A stretch of 64,000 nucleotides of DNA, from positions 620,001 through 684,000 of the forward strand of contig JAVXUO010000884.1 in NCBI GenBank assembly GCA_033065855.1, given 5' to 3'. Both the position numbers and the translations under genes were made by a program. The stretch comes from Escallonia rubra (taxonomy: Eukaryota > Streptophyta > Magnoliopsida > Escalloniales > Escalloniaceae). Under the pieces are notes generated by a model. That model was not told the DNA's origin, made no database searches, and worked only from the letters and a program-made list of their open reading frames with translations. Positions 26,519 to 37,443 of this stretch are shown piece after piece (positions within the stretch are counted from its first letter, which is position 1; each line of letters begins with the position of its first letter).

Positions 26519-27901
26519 CTACATACATCCATAAATGCACACACACAGTGCATGTGTGTATGTGCATGCAGTACGCGTGGGTGTGTGCACGCGAGTGTGT
26601 GCAATAGGGGGGAGGGGGAGAGGGGGAGAGAGAGTGAGAGTGAGTGTGTGTGTGTGTGTGTGAGTGAGAGAGAGAGAGAGAGAGAGAATGCTACACATAT
26701 CCATAAATGCACACACATTTGTATGTGTGTATGTGCAGGCAGTATGCGTGTGTGCACACGCCTGCGTGCAAAATTTTATCGCTGGTATCAAACCCAATGA
26801 CCGTAGCAACCGAGTCCGTTCTGGACACTCCAACATATAGTCGCACCAGAAGTCCCACCCTATCGACATCGTATTATGGCTCTTGAACACCACGGGCGAC
26901 CAAGGTATGTCCTCCCTCTCGGCCAGTAGGGCTAGTATGTAACTCGGCGACATAACATATGCCTCCTCCCAACTCGCCCAGATATAAGGTGACCGCACTC
27001 GAGGACTTTTGCCCATCGACGAACCATCCCAAGGCAAAGTGAAAGCTCCTTCAGCCACCCGAATGAACAACTCTCTGCATAGCTCCCAATCTAGTGTAGA
27101 TGGCACAACACCCATCACAGCCAACAAAGTGTTAGTCTTTCTCGGCTCGGGATCAAAACTCCTCACCCCGCCATCTTCAAAAGTCAACAGCACCCCCAAC
27201 CCCTCAGTCTGCAGGCGTGACCTCAGTGCCTGTAATGGTTGCGGTCGGCTAGTCATTCCACCCCGCAGGCTCGTCCATCACTTTCGCCTTGTCATTTTCT
27301 TCACCAGCTTTCCAGCCTTGATGTGCTCGCCTTCCCCAACCCTTCGGTTAGCCTTCTCGGCCACGGGGTCGGCCATTCTACCTTGACCTTTCGGCCCACT
27401 ACATTTGGCCACCATGCCCTTTCCTTTTCTATGCCCATCGACACCTTCCACACCTGTCGTACCCCTAACCCCGGCCAACCCCTCTACATGACTGCCCGCT
27501 TCCACGCCCGCCGCCCCCCTCTTGCCCACCGAGGCCAAGCCCCCTTCAGCCCTCTCACTTCCATTCTTTCCTTTCTCCCTTTAATCTATTTCCCCTTACC
27601 CCCGTTGACCTATCTCCTACCCGGCCGACCCCCCAACATTGGCATAATATCCCACCCGGCCGACCTCCTCCACATCCGCCAACCCCTTCACCCGATTGAC
27701 GTGCCTCTCTTCCTCTCCCCTCCTCCCCTCCATCCTCACATGCCCTTCAGCCCCCTATCCTCGCCTTCCCTCGGCCAAGGCTGAATTCCGTGGATCGGCT
27801 CCATCGGCTCGGCCACCACCACTCCCCTCCCCTCCACTCCCACTTGACCTCAAAGACTTACCTCCCTTTTGTGCCTCTTGGGAAGTCCTCAACCTTGCCA
27901 T
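26519..27901 (-). pseudogene. Unrecognised, broken minus-strand reading frame
   Basis: From ATG at 27901 (MARLRTSQEAQKGG) one frame continues through stops (for example near 27760 and at about 27270). It then runs into a long segment from 27256 with VLLTFEDGGVRSFDPEPRK, SSMGKSPRVRSPYIWASWEE and NTMSIGWDFWCDYMLECPER. At about 26760 it passes into CA/GA microsatellite code and loses meaning. Composition is GC-richer than the flanks. A TATATAA-type sequence lies about 110 bases upstream at 28018-28026 on the minus strand. I do not recognise the family; a retroelement gag-like or captured host fragment are both possible. Confidence 0.4.
26605..26770. repeat. (GA)n(GT)n(GA)n microsatellite with flanking duplication
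   Basis: GA- and GT-rich runs at 26605-26687 are flanked by near-identical text, ATGCTACACATATCCATAAATGCACACACA-like, at about 26516 and 26688. The microsatellite therefore sits between direct repeats of about 80 bases. Confidence 0.85.
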
Positions 27902-27959
27902 TGTCTCCAATGTCTTCTTCTCCTTTCTCTCTTCTCTCTTCTTTCTCTCTCTAGCTTTT

Positions 27960-28600
27960 TTTTTTTTCTAAGTCCTGAATGAATGAAAGACAAAGAAAGA
28001 CTCCCACCTACCCTCTTTATATATGTGGCCCAAGATTCAATCTTAGCCACTTATTCAAATTTCAAAATCAAAAGTCTTTCCCCCCCAAAAAATGTCAACA
28101 ACTCTTTTTAACGCGTAACCCATTTCGCGCTAATATTTCTCTTCTTGCGCTACCATTATTGGAACGATGTCATATATTTGTCGTTATTAGTATTTTGCAT
28201 TACCAAAATTTTCGCAACAAAAAAACATAAATTCATGATAAAAAAATTTACGCTCATCAAAATATTTCTCGCTACTATCACGTGCGCTAATGTACTTTCC
28301 ACACTACATATCATTTTCATGCGATTACGTTTATGTGTATGGTGCCCGCTCGGGTTGCCCCTCGCGCACACCCCACGCAGGAGAATTGTGTTTCTAACCT
28401 ACTTTGATCGCACCCAAGGGCCACCAGGGGTCCCGTTTTACGCGACAAGTCATTTTAGTCAACGGTCAATTTTTCAACACTCCAACCTTAAGTCACGCGC
28501 ATTTTTTATTAGTTTTTCACGACAATTCATAACTAATTTTATTTTCGTGCAACCTTTCGTTGTCAGCGTAACAGCGTTGGAGCCATTAAAACTTAAACGA
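27960..28600. other. No gene seen
   Basis: The 5' side of the unrecognised minus-strand frame. No coding homology. Its end merges into GGTCGGC-rich repeat text. Confidence 0.4.
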
Positions 28601-28619
28601 ACGTTCAACGACAAAGTTG

Positions 28620-28697
28620 GAATGTCTTCCCCCTGAGGGGGAGGGGTCCGCCGCTTTACCTTAAGGGGTCGGCGCCTTGCCCCTTAAGGGGGTCGGC
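28620..28697. repeat. GGGGTCGGC(C)-type minisatellite, left half
   Basis: Repeats of CCTTAAGGGGGTCGGC-type units stop at the LTR start and resume at 36894 on the far side. The LTR element was therefore inserted inside this array. Confidence 0.8.
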
Positions 28698-28929
28698 TGT
28701 AATACCCCGAAATTTTCTTTTCCTTGTGCGAAATTAATATTTCTGATTAATTAAGTTTGTGGTCTTTTGTTAACATTAAGAAAATGAATTGGGACTGTTT
28801 CTGAAATTTTCGGTTGAATGAAAGTGGTTTCATTCGAATCAAAAGTTATTGATTATAAAGTTTTTGAGTTCTGAATTATTCGGTCGAAAGGAAAATAGTT
28901 TGGCTTCGAATAAAAATGGTTTTCTGAAG

Positions 28930-29335
28930 TTTTAGTCGAATTTAAAAGGTTTTAGTCGACTAAAAGAGTGTTTCGGTCGACTAGAAGTGTTTCGGTCGAC
29001 TAAAAAGTATTTAAATTGTGTAAAAATGGTTTTCTGGAGTTTTAGTCGAATTTAAAGGTTTTAGTCGACTAAAAGTATAGTCGATGAACAGTGATTTTTG
29101 AACAGTACTATGAACAGTAAATATGAACATTGATTTTGAACAGTAAATATGAACAGTATTTTTGAACAGCAACTTTGGAAAGCTTCGACTAAAAGTGAGT
29201 TTTAGTCGACTTAAAGTGTTTGATTCGACTAAAAGTGTGTTAGTCGACTGAAAGTGTGTTAAAAAAACAAAAATTCATTCGACTCAAAGTTTGTGTTTTA
29301 GTCGACTCAAAGTGTTTCATTCGAATGCAAACTTA
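28930..29335. repeat. TTTAGTCGACTAAAA palindromic motif cluster in the LTR
   Basis: GTCGACT with flanking TTTTA/AAAA occurs roughly ten times, mixed with GAACAGTAAATATGAACAGT repeats, upstream of the LTR TATA box. The same cluster is in the 3' LTR (34698-35085). The position suggests transcription-factor or silencing sites in the U3 region. Confidence 0.75.
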
Positions 29336-29343
29336 AAATTTTG

Positions 29344-29360
29344 TCCCTCTATATAAATAG
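29344..29360 (+). promoter_or_regulatory. LTR TATA box (5' LTR)
   Basis: CCCTCTATATAAATAGTG lies about 100 bases before the AG-rich start-like region. The identical box is at 35114-35130 in the 3' LTR. Likely drives the genomic RNA. Confidence 0.65.
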
Positions 29361-30059
29361 TGTTCTATTTTCATTTCTAGTATTTTTGGGTTCTCTATTT
29401 CTTTTCTTCTCCTTTGTACGAGAGAGAGAGAGAGAGGAAGAGGAAGAGAAAGAGAGAGATTGGAGAAGATGGCTTGGAAAATTTGGAAGCTCTAAGGAGG
29501 AGCTTAAGGATTTGTGACTCTCGAGAGGCTTGATTAAGGTAAGGGTTTACTTTCGAAATTCGAATCAGCGATGGACCAATCGCTCGTGTAAGTCTTTAGA
29601 TTCTTTTGAAATTCGAGTCTCTTTATATGGGGATAAATGATTCTTCATCTCGTTTTTGTTTTGAACTTTGTTAAGAATGACTTGTTGTCAATTCTATGAT
29701 TTACGAAAAATCAAATTGCGTCGGATTTATTTGACCTCAGAATATTGACGTATTGATATCGTCGTTTCAGTGATTTATGATCGTTGTTATTTTCGTGAAC
29801 TCCACTTATTGTTTGACGAGTTCGTTGTTTGATAATGTGATTTTGAAACCTTTGATTATGGTTTGATTTGTCCGATATTTGATAACGGTCATTTTGAGAT
29901 TTTGTTTTGGTGACCTTATGAGCCATGTCACAGTGTATGTGACTTATTTCCGACTTACCCACGTGGATTGAAATGTGGGCTAGCTCAAGGGAGTTGAGCT
30001 AGAGATCGCGATCTTACTTTCCGAACCGGCCTCATATGTCAGGAGTGACGTATGTGACC

Positions 30060-30425
30060 ACTTTCTGAATGGCTCTCTAGTGTCTGTTTCGATAGTATCT
30101 ATTTCTGAACTCAGATATATTTTGGCATTGTTATTTGGCTCCCTAGTGTCTGATTCCGTATTCAGATATATTCTGACATTTGATATATGGTCCGATAGTG
30201 TCTATTTCCGTACTCTGATATATTTTGGCATATGATATTCGGTCTGACATCTCTAGTGTCCATTTCCGATCTGATATATTTTGGCATATGATATTCGGTC
30301 TGACATCTCTAGTGTCTATTTCCGCTCTGAAATATTTTGGCATACGATATTTGGTCTGACATGTCTAGTGTCTATTTCCGTAATCTGATATAATTTGACA
30401 TTTGAATTTGGTCTGACCTCTATTC
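30060..30425. repeat. Tandem repeat (unit about 56 bp) in 5' LTR
   Basis: Units contain CTAGTGTCTATTTCCG, GATATATTTTGGCATATGAT and TCGGTCTGACAT. There are about six copies here, with a matching array at about 35835-36185 in the 3' LTR. Copy-to-copy differences are small. Confidence 0.85.
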
Positions 30426-31123
30426 AGTCGAAATTGGTGTGCCTTTGAAATATTGTCTTTCAGATATAATTTGACATTGAAATTGTGTTTGATGTCCATT
30501 CTGTTGAAACCTTTGTGTCTGTCTTTGTATTCAGAAGTGTTTTTGACATTCGAAATCTGGTTTGATTATTTGTTCCGTTACAACAAATTTGGTGCTTCCG
30601 AAATTTCATTTCTCTGTTATCTTTGGGTTCCGACTGATTGGTCCTTTGAGCGACCTTACTGGGCATTTGGCTCATTCCCTTATTGTTTTTCCTTTCAGGT
30701 GGTTAGTAGGTGGGATTTCAGATTCGAAGGGTTAGCTGTGTGACCAAAGTTAGCTGCCTTATTTCAGTATTAGTATTGACATTTAAGTGTATTTAATTAG
30801 GACAAGTTGGTATCGTTTAGGTGTCGTTTTGAAACTCTGTGTTGGAGTAAATTTTCGGATTGTATAAAGTTTTGGGCCCCCCCTATGACAGTTATTGATG
30901 TACTCTTAGGAGTTATTAGTGCATGCTCTGATCGACCGTTTGGAATATTTCTGATATTTTAAGGTTTTCTGATTTTCGTTTGGGGGACTTTCGATATTAT
31001 TTCGTTTGGGATTTTAGTGTATGCTCTGATTTACCAATTTGAAGTTTTCTGATAATTATGGAATTTTATATGATCTCTGTTTATTTGGCATTAACGCTCC
31101 ATAAATAAATCTGGGGCGTTACA

Positions 31124-31911
31124 GATGGTATCAGAGCTTAGGTTTGAGATTTTGTAGACTCCTAAGCCTGAGATATATGTGATTGGGATTAAACCCTGAA
31201 GAGGTGGAATAAGTTTGGGGAATTTATTTCCTATTAGATCATAAGATTGAGATTTGGCCATAAACCTTGGATTTGGGTTGAGTATGCAATCGTAGAACGA
31301 ATGCTAGTTGTCTTTGGAATTCAGATATTGTCTGTATTTATCAAGGAGAATAATTGAAGGATAGGACTATGATCTTTGAAAGTTTTTGAGTAACTCTATC
31401 AGATAGTGTATGGAAAAGGGTTGTGATCTCATAAAATAATTGATATAGTGACAGAGATTTCGTGCGGAAATTTGAAAGGAAGATTTGGAATTACTAGATC
31501 ATAATGCCCCTTTTTATTCTTTTGTGAGCATCTAAGTTTTGAACCTAGAAATTTGAAACGTGTCTATATGTATATATCTTTTATCGAACTCTGTTGTGAC
31601 CCTTATGGTTTATAATCCTTGCCCCATCAGTATTGATTTCATATATTTAAGAGTTGACATGATTTTCTGGATATGAAATACTTTGATCTTATTTTGGGGG
31701 TATGGACTGGACTGATCGATTCTGATGATGCAAGATGGATTGCTTTAGAAAAAAGGATGATTATGATCTTTGGATGAATAACTCTGAAAGGTAGAAACTA
31801 TCTACAAAGTCTGTGACTGAGAGATATAAATGATGTGGTAGCTTAAAGGCTTAAATCTTTGGTGGATGTGCGATATAAATGTGAAATTAAGACTAATAAA
31901 GTTTTCTCTGT
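31124..31911 (+). repeat. LTR element leader, first copy
   Basis: The segment from the primer site to GTTTTCTCTGT is repeated at 32420-33209 with about 97 percent identity by eye. No coding homology. The first copy ends where an LTR fragment begins. Confidence 0.9.
31126..31142 (+). promoter_or_regulatory. Primer binding site (tRNA-Met type)
   Basis: TGGTATCAGAGCTTAGG starts two bases after the 5' LTR end, the usual place. It is the usual complement of the 3' end of initiator tRNA-Met used by many plant LTR retrotransposons. Confidence 0.92.
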
Positions 31912-32419
31912 TATTTTCGAAGGAAAATAGTTTGGCCTGGAATAAAAATGGTTCCGACTGGGCATTTGGCTCATTCCCTTATTGTTTTTCCTTTCAGGTG
32001 GTTAGTAGGTGGGATTTCGGATTCGAAGGGTTAGCTGTGTGACCAAAGTTAGCTGCCTTATTTCAGTATTAGTATTGACATTTAAGTGTTTTTAATTAGG
32101 ACAAGTTGGTATCGTTTAGGTGTCGTTTTGAAACTCTGTGTTGGAGTAAATTTTCGGATTGTATAAAGTTTTGGGCCCCTATGACAGTTATTGATGTACT
32201 CTTAGGAGTTATTAGTGCATGCCCTGATCGACCGTTTGGAATATTTCTGATATTTTAAGGTTTTCTGATTTTCGTTTGGGGGACTTTCGATATTATTTCG
32301 TTTGGGATTTTAGTGTATGCTTTGATTTACCAATTTGAAGTCTTCTGATAATTATGGAATTTTATATGATCTTTGTTTATTTGGCATTAACGCTCCGTAA
32401 ATAAATCTGGGGCGTTATA
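31912..32419 (+). repeat. Internally deleted relic LTR between two leader copies
   Basis: It starts with TCGAAGGAAAATAGTTTGG, from near the LTR 5' end, then jumps at about 31952 to CCGACTGGGCATTTGGCTC, from its 3' fifth. It continues to GGGGCGTTATA at 32419 and is followed by a second primer site at 32422. Compared with the full LTRs about 1.8 kb is missing. Confidence 0.88.
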
Positions 32420-34444
32420 GATGGTATCAGAGCTTAGGTTTGAGATTCTGTAGACTCCTAAGCCTGAGATATATGTGATTGGGATTAAACCCTGAAGAGG
32501 TGGAATAAGTTTGGGGAATTTATTTCCTATTAGATCATAAGATTGAGATTTGGCCATAAACCTTGGATTTGGGTTGAGTATGCAATCGTAGAACGAATGT
32601 TAGTTGTCTTTGGAATTCAGATATTGTCTGTATTTATCAAGGAGAATAATTGAAGGACCGGACTATGATCTTTGAAAGTTTATGAGTAACTCTATCAGAT
32701 AGTGTATGGAAAAGGGTTGTGATCTCATAAAATAATTGATATAGTGACAGAGATTTCGTGCGGAAATTTGAAAGGAAGATTTGGCATTACTAGATCATAA
32801 TGCCCCTTGTTATTCTTTTGTGAGCATCTAAGTTTTGAACCTCGAAATTTGAAACGTGTTTATATGTAGATATCTTTTATGGAACTCTGTTGTGACCCTT
32901 ATGGTTTATAATCCTTGCCCCATCAGTATTGATTTCAGATATTTAAGAGTTGACATGATTTTCTGGATATGAAATACTTTGATCTTATTTTGGGGGTATG
33001 GACTGGACTGATCGACTTGTGATGATGCCAAGATGGATTGCTTTAGAAAAAAGGATGATTATGATCTTTGGATGAATAACTCTGAAAGGTAGAAACTATC
33101 TATAAAGTCTGTGACTGAGAGATATAAATGATGTGGTAGCTTAAAGGCTTAAATCTTTGGTGGATGTGCGATATAAATGTGGAATTAAGAATAATAAAGT
33201 TTTCTCTGTGATAAATTTGATAATAGTTTCGACCGATTTGCTTTGAGGCATCAGTGTGCGTGGTGAAAGTGTGGTGACTTTTGGTATGACAAGTAAGTGC
33301 TAGTCGATATTGGTTATTCATATTGGCTAAATTGACGAAGTATGCTTTGAATGTTATCTGATGGTTTTGATTTTGATGTCAGAATAAAATTTGATGGAGG
33401 AAAATATTGATCCTTAGGTGATCTCATGGTTTGGTTATTGAATTGCTTAAACGTTTTGTGGTTTTAATTTAGTTAAGCCTTAGATTTTGAGTTTGTGATC
33501 TTTTGTAGTTGAAAAGTATGGGCAAGACGTTGAGCTTGATGTTGCCTTAAGTAACCGTGTGTTTGAAGTAATAAAATATTTTTTTGGAGTGTAGAATCTT
33601 TGAATATTCGATGTTGGTGATTGATCATGGGTAATCATATTTGAAAGTCTAACAATGTGGATGAAGCTTTGGATGGGAGGCGTATAAGAGTTTGTCAACT
33701 TTGGTTATGAGTTACACTCAGTTATTAGTGAAATGTTTTTAAGAGTGTATTGGTATGGCTCAATTGTGACTTTGTACGGGCGTAAAATTTGATTTGAAGG
33801 TTTTGGAGTATAAATCCTTGTGATTAGTACGAAGATTGATTATTACTTTTGGGATACGATTGAAGTTAAGCGTGCCAATGTTAGACATTGTACAAAGGCT
33901 ATAGTTTGACGTGTTATTTTATGGCGCAGCGTGAGCCTGTCAGTATTGTATTGATTTCAGATGATTTGAATTTTGATTGGAGTAACTTGATTCAGTGTGT
34001 TTCATTGTTAGTCAAGTATAAATACTTTGAGGAGCAATCTGAATATATTTTTGGGATGGTGATGACAGTGGAGGCTAAAAACTTAAGTTTGAATTTCGTA
34101 CAACATGTCAGATGGTATGTGAAATTGTTTAGTACTTGGTGCACCTCAGGCTTAAAGTTAAGCGTGTTATCCGGATTTTGTAAAGTATATGGTATGGTAC
34201 ATTATCAGAGTAGCGCAGTGGAAGCGTTATGTATTGGAGATTGATTTCGATTGTCAAAATTTTGAAAGCCGAAATTTTCGCTCAGTCCATTTCGTAGGCT
34301 AGTTTAGCCATGCATGTTTCGAAATTAGAATTTCAGTTATAGTATGAGGAATGTTTTGGCTCGTGATGGGAAGCGAGAAGCTACTTTTGATAGTTAAGAA
34401 TCGTTTTAAATTTCGAGGACGGAATTTTTTTAAGGGGGGGAGAA
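32420..34444 (+). other. LTR element interior, second leader copy and 3' part
   Basis: It begins with a second primer-site copy (32422-32438). From about 33210 on it is unique. It carries a small plus-strand frame at 33888-34244 (118 codons, MYKGYSLTCYFMAQREP...) with no recognised domain. No gag, protease, RT or integrase motif was found. Confidence 0.8.
34432..34444 (+). promoter_or_regulatory. Polypurine tract
   Basis: AAGGGGGGGAGAA immediately before the 3' LTR start at 34445, preceded by a T-rich box. The expected plus-strand primer of an LTR retrotransposon. Confidence 0.9.
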
Positions 34445-36893
34445 TGTAATACCCCGAAATTTTCTTTTCCTTGTGCGAAATTAATATTTTTGATTAATTA
34501 AGTTTGTGGTCTTTTGTTAACATTAAGAAAATGAATTGGGACTGTTTCTGAAATTTTCGGTTGAATGAAAGTGGTTTCATTCGAATCAAAAGTTATTGAT
34601 TATAAAAATTTTGAGTTCTGAAATATTCGGTCGAAGGAAAATAGTTTGGCCTGGAATAAAAATGGTTTTCTGAAGTTTTAGTTGAATTTAAAAGGTTTTA
34701 GTCGACTAAAAGAGTGTTTCGGGCGACTAGAAGTGTTTCGGTCGACTAAAAAGTATTTAAATTGTGTAAAAATTGTTTTCTGGAGTTTTAGTCGAATTTA
34801 AAGGTTTTAGTCGACTAAAAGAGTGATTTCAGTCGACTAAAAGTTTAGTCGATGAACAGTGATTTTTAAACATTACTATGAACAGTAAATATGAACATTG
34901 ATTTTGAACAGTAAATATGAACAGTGTTTTTGAACAGCAACTTTGGAAAGCTTTGACTAAAAGTGAGTTTTAGTCGACTTAAAGTGTTTGATTCGACTAA
35001 AAGTGTTTTAGTCGACTGAAAGTGAAAAAAAAAACAAAAATTCATTCGACTCAAAGTTTGTGTTTTAGTCGACTCAAAGTGTTTCATTCGAATGCAAACT
35101 TAAAATTTTTGTCCCTCTATATAAATAGTGTTCTATTTTCATTTCTAGTATTTTTGGGTTCTCTATTTCTTTTCTTCTCCTTTGTACGAGAGAGAGAGAG
35201 AGAGAGAGAGGAAGAGGAAGAGAAAGAGAGAGATTGGAAAAGATGGCTTGGAAAATTTGGAAGCTCTAAGGAGGAGCTTAAGGATTTGTGACTCTCAAGA
35301 GGCTTGATTAAGGTAAGGGTTTACTTTCGAAATTCGAATCAGCGATGGACCAATCGCTCGTGTAAGTCTTTAGATTCTTTTGAAATCCGAGTCTCTTCAT
35401 ATGGGGATAAATGATTCTTCATCTCTTTTTTGTTTTGAACTTTGTTAAGAATGACTTGTTGTCAATTCTATGATTTATGAAAAATCAAATTCCGTCGGAT
35501 TTGTTTGACCTCAGAATATTGACGTATTGATATCGTCGTTTCAGTGATTTATGATCGTTGTTATTTTCGTGAACTCCACTTATTGTTTGACGAGCTTGTT
35601 GTTTGATAATGTGATTTTGAAACTTTTGATTATGGTTTGATTTGTCCGATATTTGATAACGGTCATTTTGAGATTTTGTTTTGGTGACATTATGAGCCAT
35701 GTCACAGTGTATGTGACTTATTTCCGACTTACCCATGTGGATTGAAATGTGGGCTAGCTCAAGGGAGTTGAGCTGAAGATCGCGATCTTACTTTCCGAAC
35801 CGGCCTCTTATGTCAGGAGTGACGTATGTGACCACTTTCTGAATGGCTCTCTAGTTTCTGTTTCGATAGTATCTATTTCCGAACTCAGATATATTTTGGC
35901 ATTGTTATTTGGTTCCCTAGTGTCTGATTCCGTATTCAGATATATTCTGACATTTGATATATGGTCCGATAGTGTCTATTTCCGTACTCTGATATATTTT
36001 GGCATATGATATTCGGTCTGACATCTCTGGTGTCTATTTCCGCTCTGATATATTTTGGCATATGATATTCGGTCTGACTTCTCTAGTGTCTATTTCCGCT
36101 CTGATATATTTTGGCATATGATATTCGGTCTGACATGTCTAGTGTCTATTTCCGTACTCTGATATAATTTGACATTTGAATTTGGCCTGACCTCTATTCA
36201 GTCGAAATTGGTGTGCCTTTGAAATATTGTCTTTCAGATATAATTTGACATTGAAATTGTGTTTGATGTCCATTCTGTTGAAACCTTTGTGTCTGTCTTT
36301 GTATTCAGAAGTGTTTTTTACATTCGAAATCTGGTTTGATTATCTGTTCCGTTAAAACAAATTTGGTGCTTCCGAAATTTCATTTCTCTGTTATCTTTGG
36401 GTTCCGACTTATTGGCCTTTGAGCGACCTTACTGGGCATTTGGCTCATTCCCTTATTGTTTTTCCTTTCAGGTGGTTAGTAGGTGGGATTTTGGATTCGA
36501 AGGGTTAGCTGTGTGACCAAAGTTAGCTGCCTTATTTCAGTATTAGTATTGACATTTAAGTGTATTTAATTAGGACAAGTTGGTATCGTTTAGGTGTCGT
36601 TTTGAAAATCTGTGTTGGAGTAAATTTTCGGATTGTATAAAGTTTTGGGCCCCTATGACAGTTATTGATGTACTCTTAGGAGTTATTAGTGCGTGCTCTG
36701 ATCGACCGTTTGGAATATTTCTGATATTTTAAGGTTTTCTGATTTTCGTTTGGGGGACTTTCGATATTGTTTCATTTGGGATTTTAGTGTATGCTCTGAT
36801 TTACCAATTTGAAGTCTTCTGATAATTATGGAATTTTATATGATCTCTGTTTATTTGGCATTAACACTCCGTAAATAAATCCGGGGCGTTATA
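34445..36893 (+). repeat. 3' LTR of the LARD-type element
   Basis: 2449 bases, nearly identical to 28698-31123. Palindrome AGATCGCGATCT at 35777-35788. Ends GTTATA at 36893, followed by TCGGC. Confidence 0.93.
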
Positions 36894-37050
36894 TCGGCCG
36901 CCTGCCCCCTTCAAGTGGTTTGCACCTACTCCCTTGGGGGGGGGGGGGGGTCGGCCACCTTCCCTTAGGAGGAGGAGGGGGGGGGGGTCAGCAACTTTCC
37001 CTAGGGGGTCGGCCACCTTCCCCTTGGGGGTCGGCCACCTTCCCCTTTGG
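36894..37050. repeat. GGTCGGCCACCTTCCCCTT minisatellite, right half
   Basis: A GGTCGGCCACCTTCCC-type unit recurs at about 36950, 37008 and 37028, mixed with long G runs (36935-36949, 36972-36988). It continues the array interrupted by the LTR element. Confidence 0.85.
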
Positions 37051-37443
37051 GTGCGGTGACCACCTTTCTTTTGCACTTGCTCGACCACCATAGAGCCTGC
37101 AATGCTCATATGTTGCCCATAGCCATGCGTCGTCTCCGTGATGTCCGACGTCGCCCGCTGCTCATGCGTTATCTCTGGGACATTCAACCGGCGCCCGTGC
37201 GCCACCTCCGAGATAGAAGTCGCTCATGTCATGCACCCCTCATGCGTTACGTGCCCTTAGCACAACGCCTACTTCTGGGACAGCTGTCTCCTACGCCCAT
37301 TGAGCCACCTCCATGACACATGCCCTTGGCACAAGATATTGTTCTGCGTTAGATGTTGTTGCGCCCATACTCCACCATCATGTCTCGTGCCGTTGACACC
37401 TCGCCCATGAGCCATAATCATGCCCGTGCTCCACAATCATGTT
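37051..37443. other. GC-rich repetitive text, no gene called
   Basis: Short motifs (CATGCGTTA, GCGCCCATAC, CCACCATCATGYC) recur irregularly. Possibly an old element body. No protein homology seen. Confidence 0.4.

Larger units (their letters stand above)
28698..31123 (+). repeat. 5' LTR of the LARD-type element
   Basis: 2426 bases, TG...CA ends. It contains GTCGACTAAAA palindromic repeats (28935-29330), a TATA box CTCTATATAAATAG (about 29346) followed by an AG-rich leader, and the shared core with AGATCGCGATCT at 30003-30014. A tandem repeat of about 56 bases occupies 30065-30420. Confidence 0.93.
28698..36893 (+). mobile_element. Non-autonomous LTR retrotransposon (Ty3-like, LARD type)
   Basis: The two LTRs (28698-31123, 34445-36893) are nearly identical. 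They start TGTAATACCCCGAAATTTTC and end GGGGCGTTA(C/T)A, flanked by TCGGC on both sides (28693-28697 and 36894-36898), a 5-bp target duplication. A tRNA-Met-type primer site follows the 5' LTR and an A/G-rich tract, AAGGGGGGGAGAA, precedes the 3' LTR. The 3.3-kb interior has no gag or pol homology. TTCGAGGACGGAATTTTTTT before the polypurine tract resembles plant Ty3 elements. The interior also contains a tandem copy of its own leader with a relic LTR between. High LTR identity suggests a fairly recent insertion. Confidence 0.93.

Noticed and set aside
33888..34244. 118-codon plus-strand frame in the LTR element interior
   Set aside because: No gag, protease or other domain is recognisable; kept only as a note in the interior entry.
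37051..37443. GC-rich frames between the minisatellite and solo LTR A as a gene
   Set aside because: Frames are short, on both strands, and made of repeated motifs without conserved protein features.
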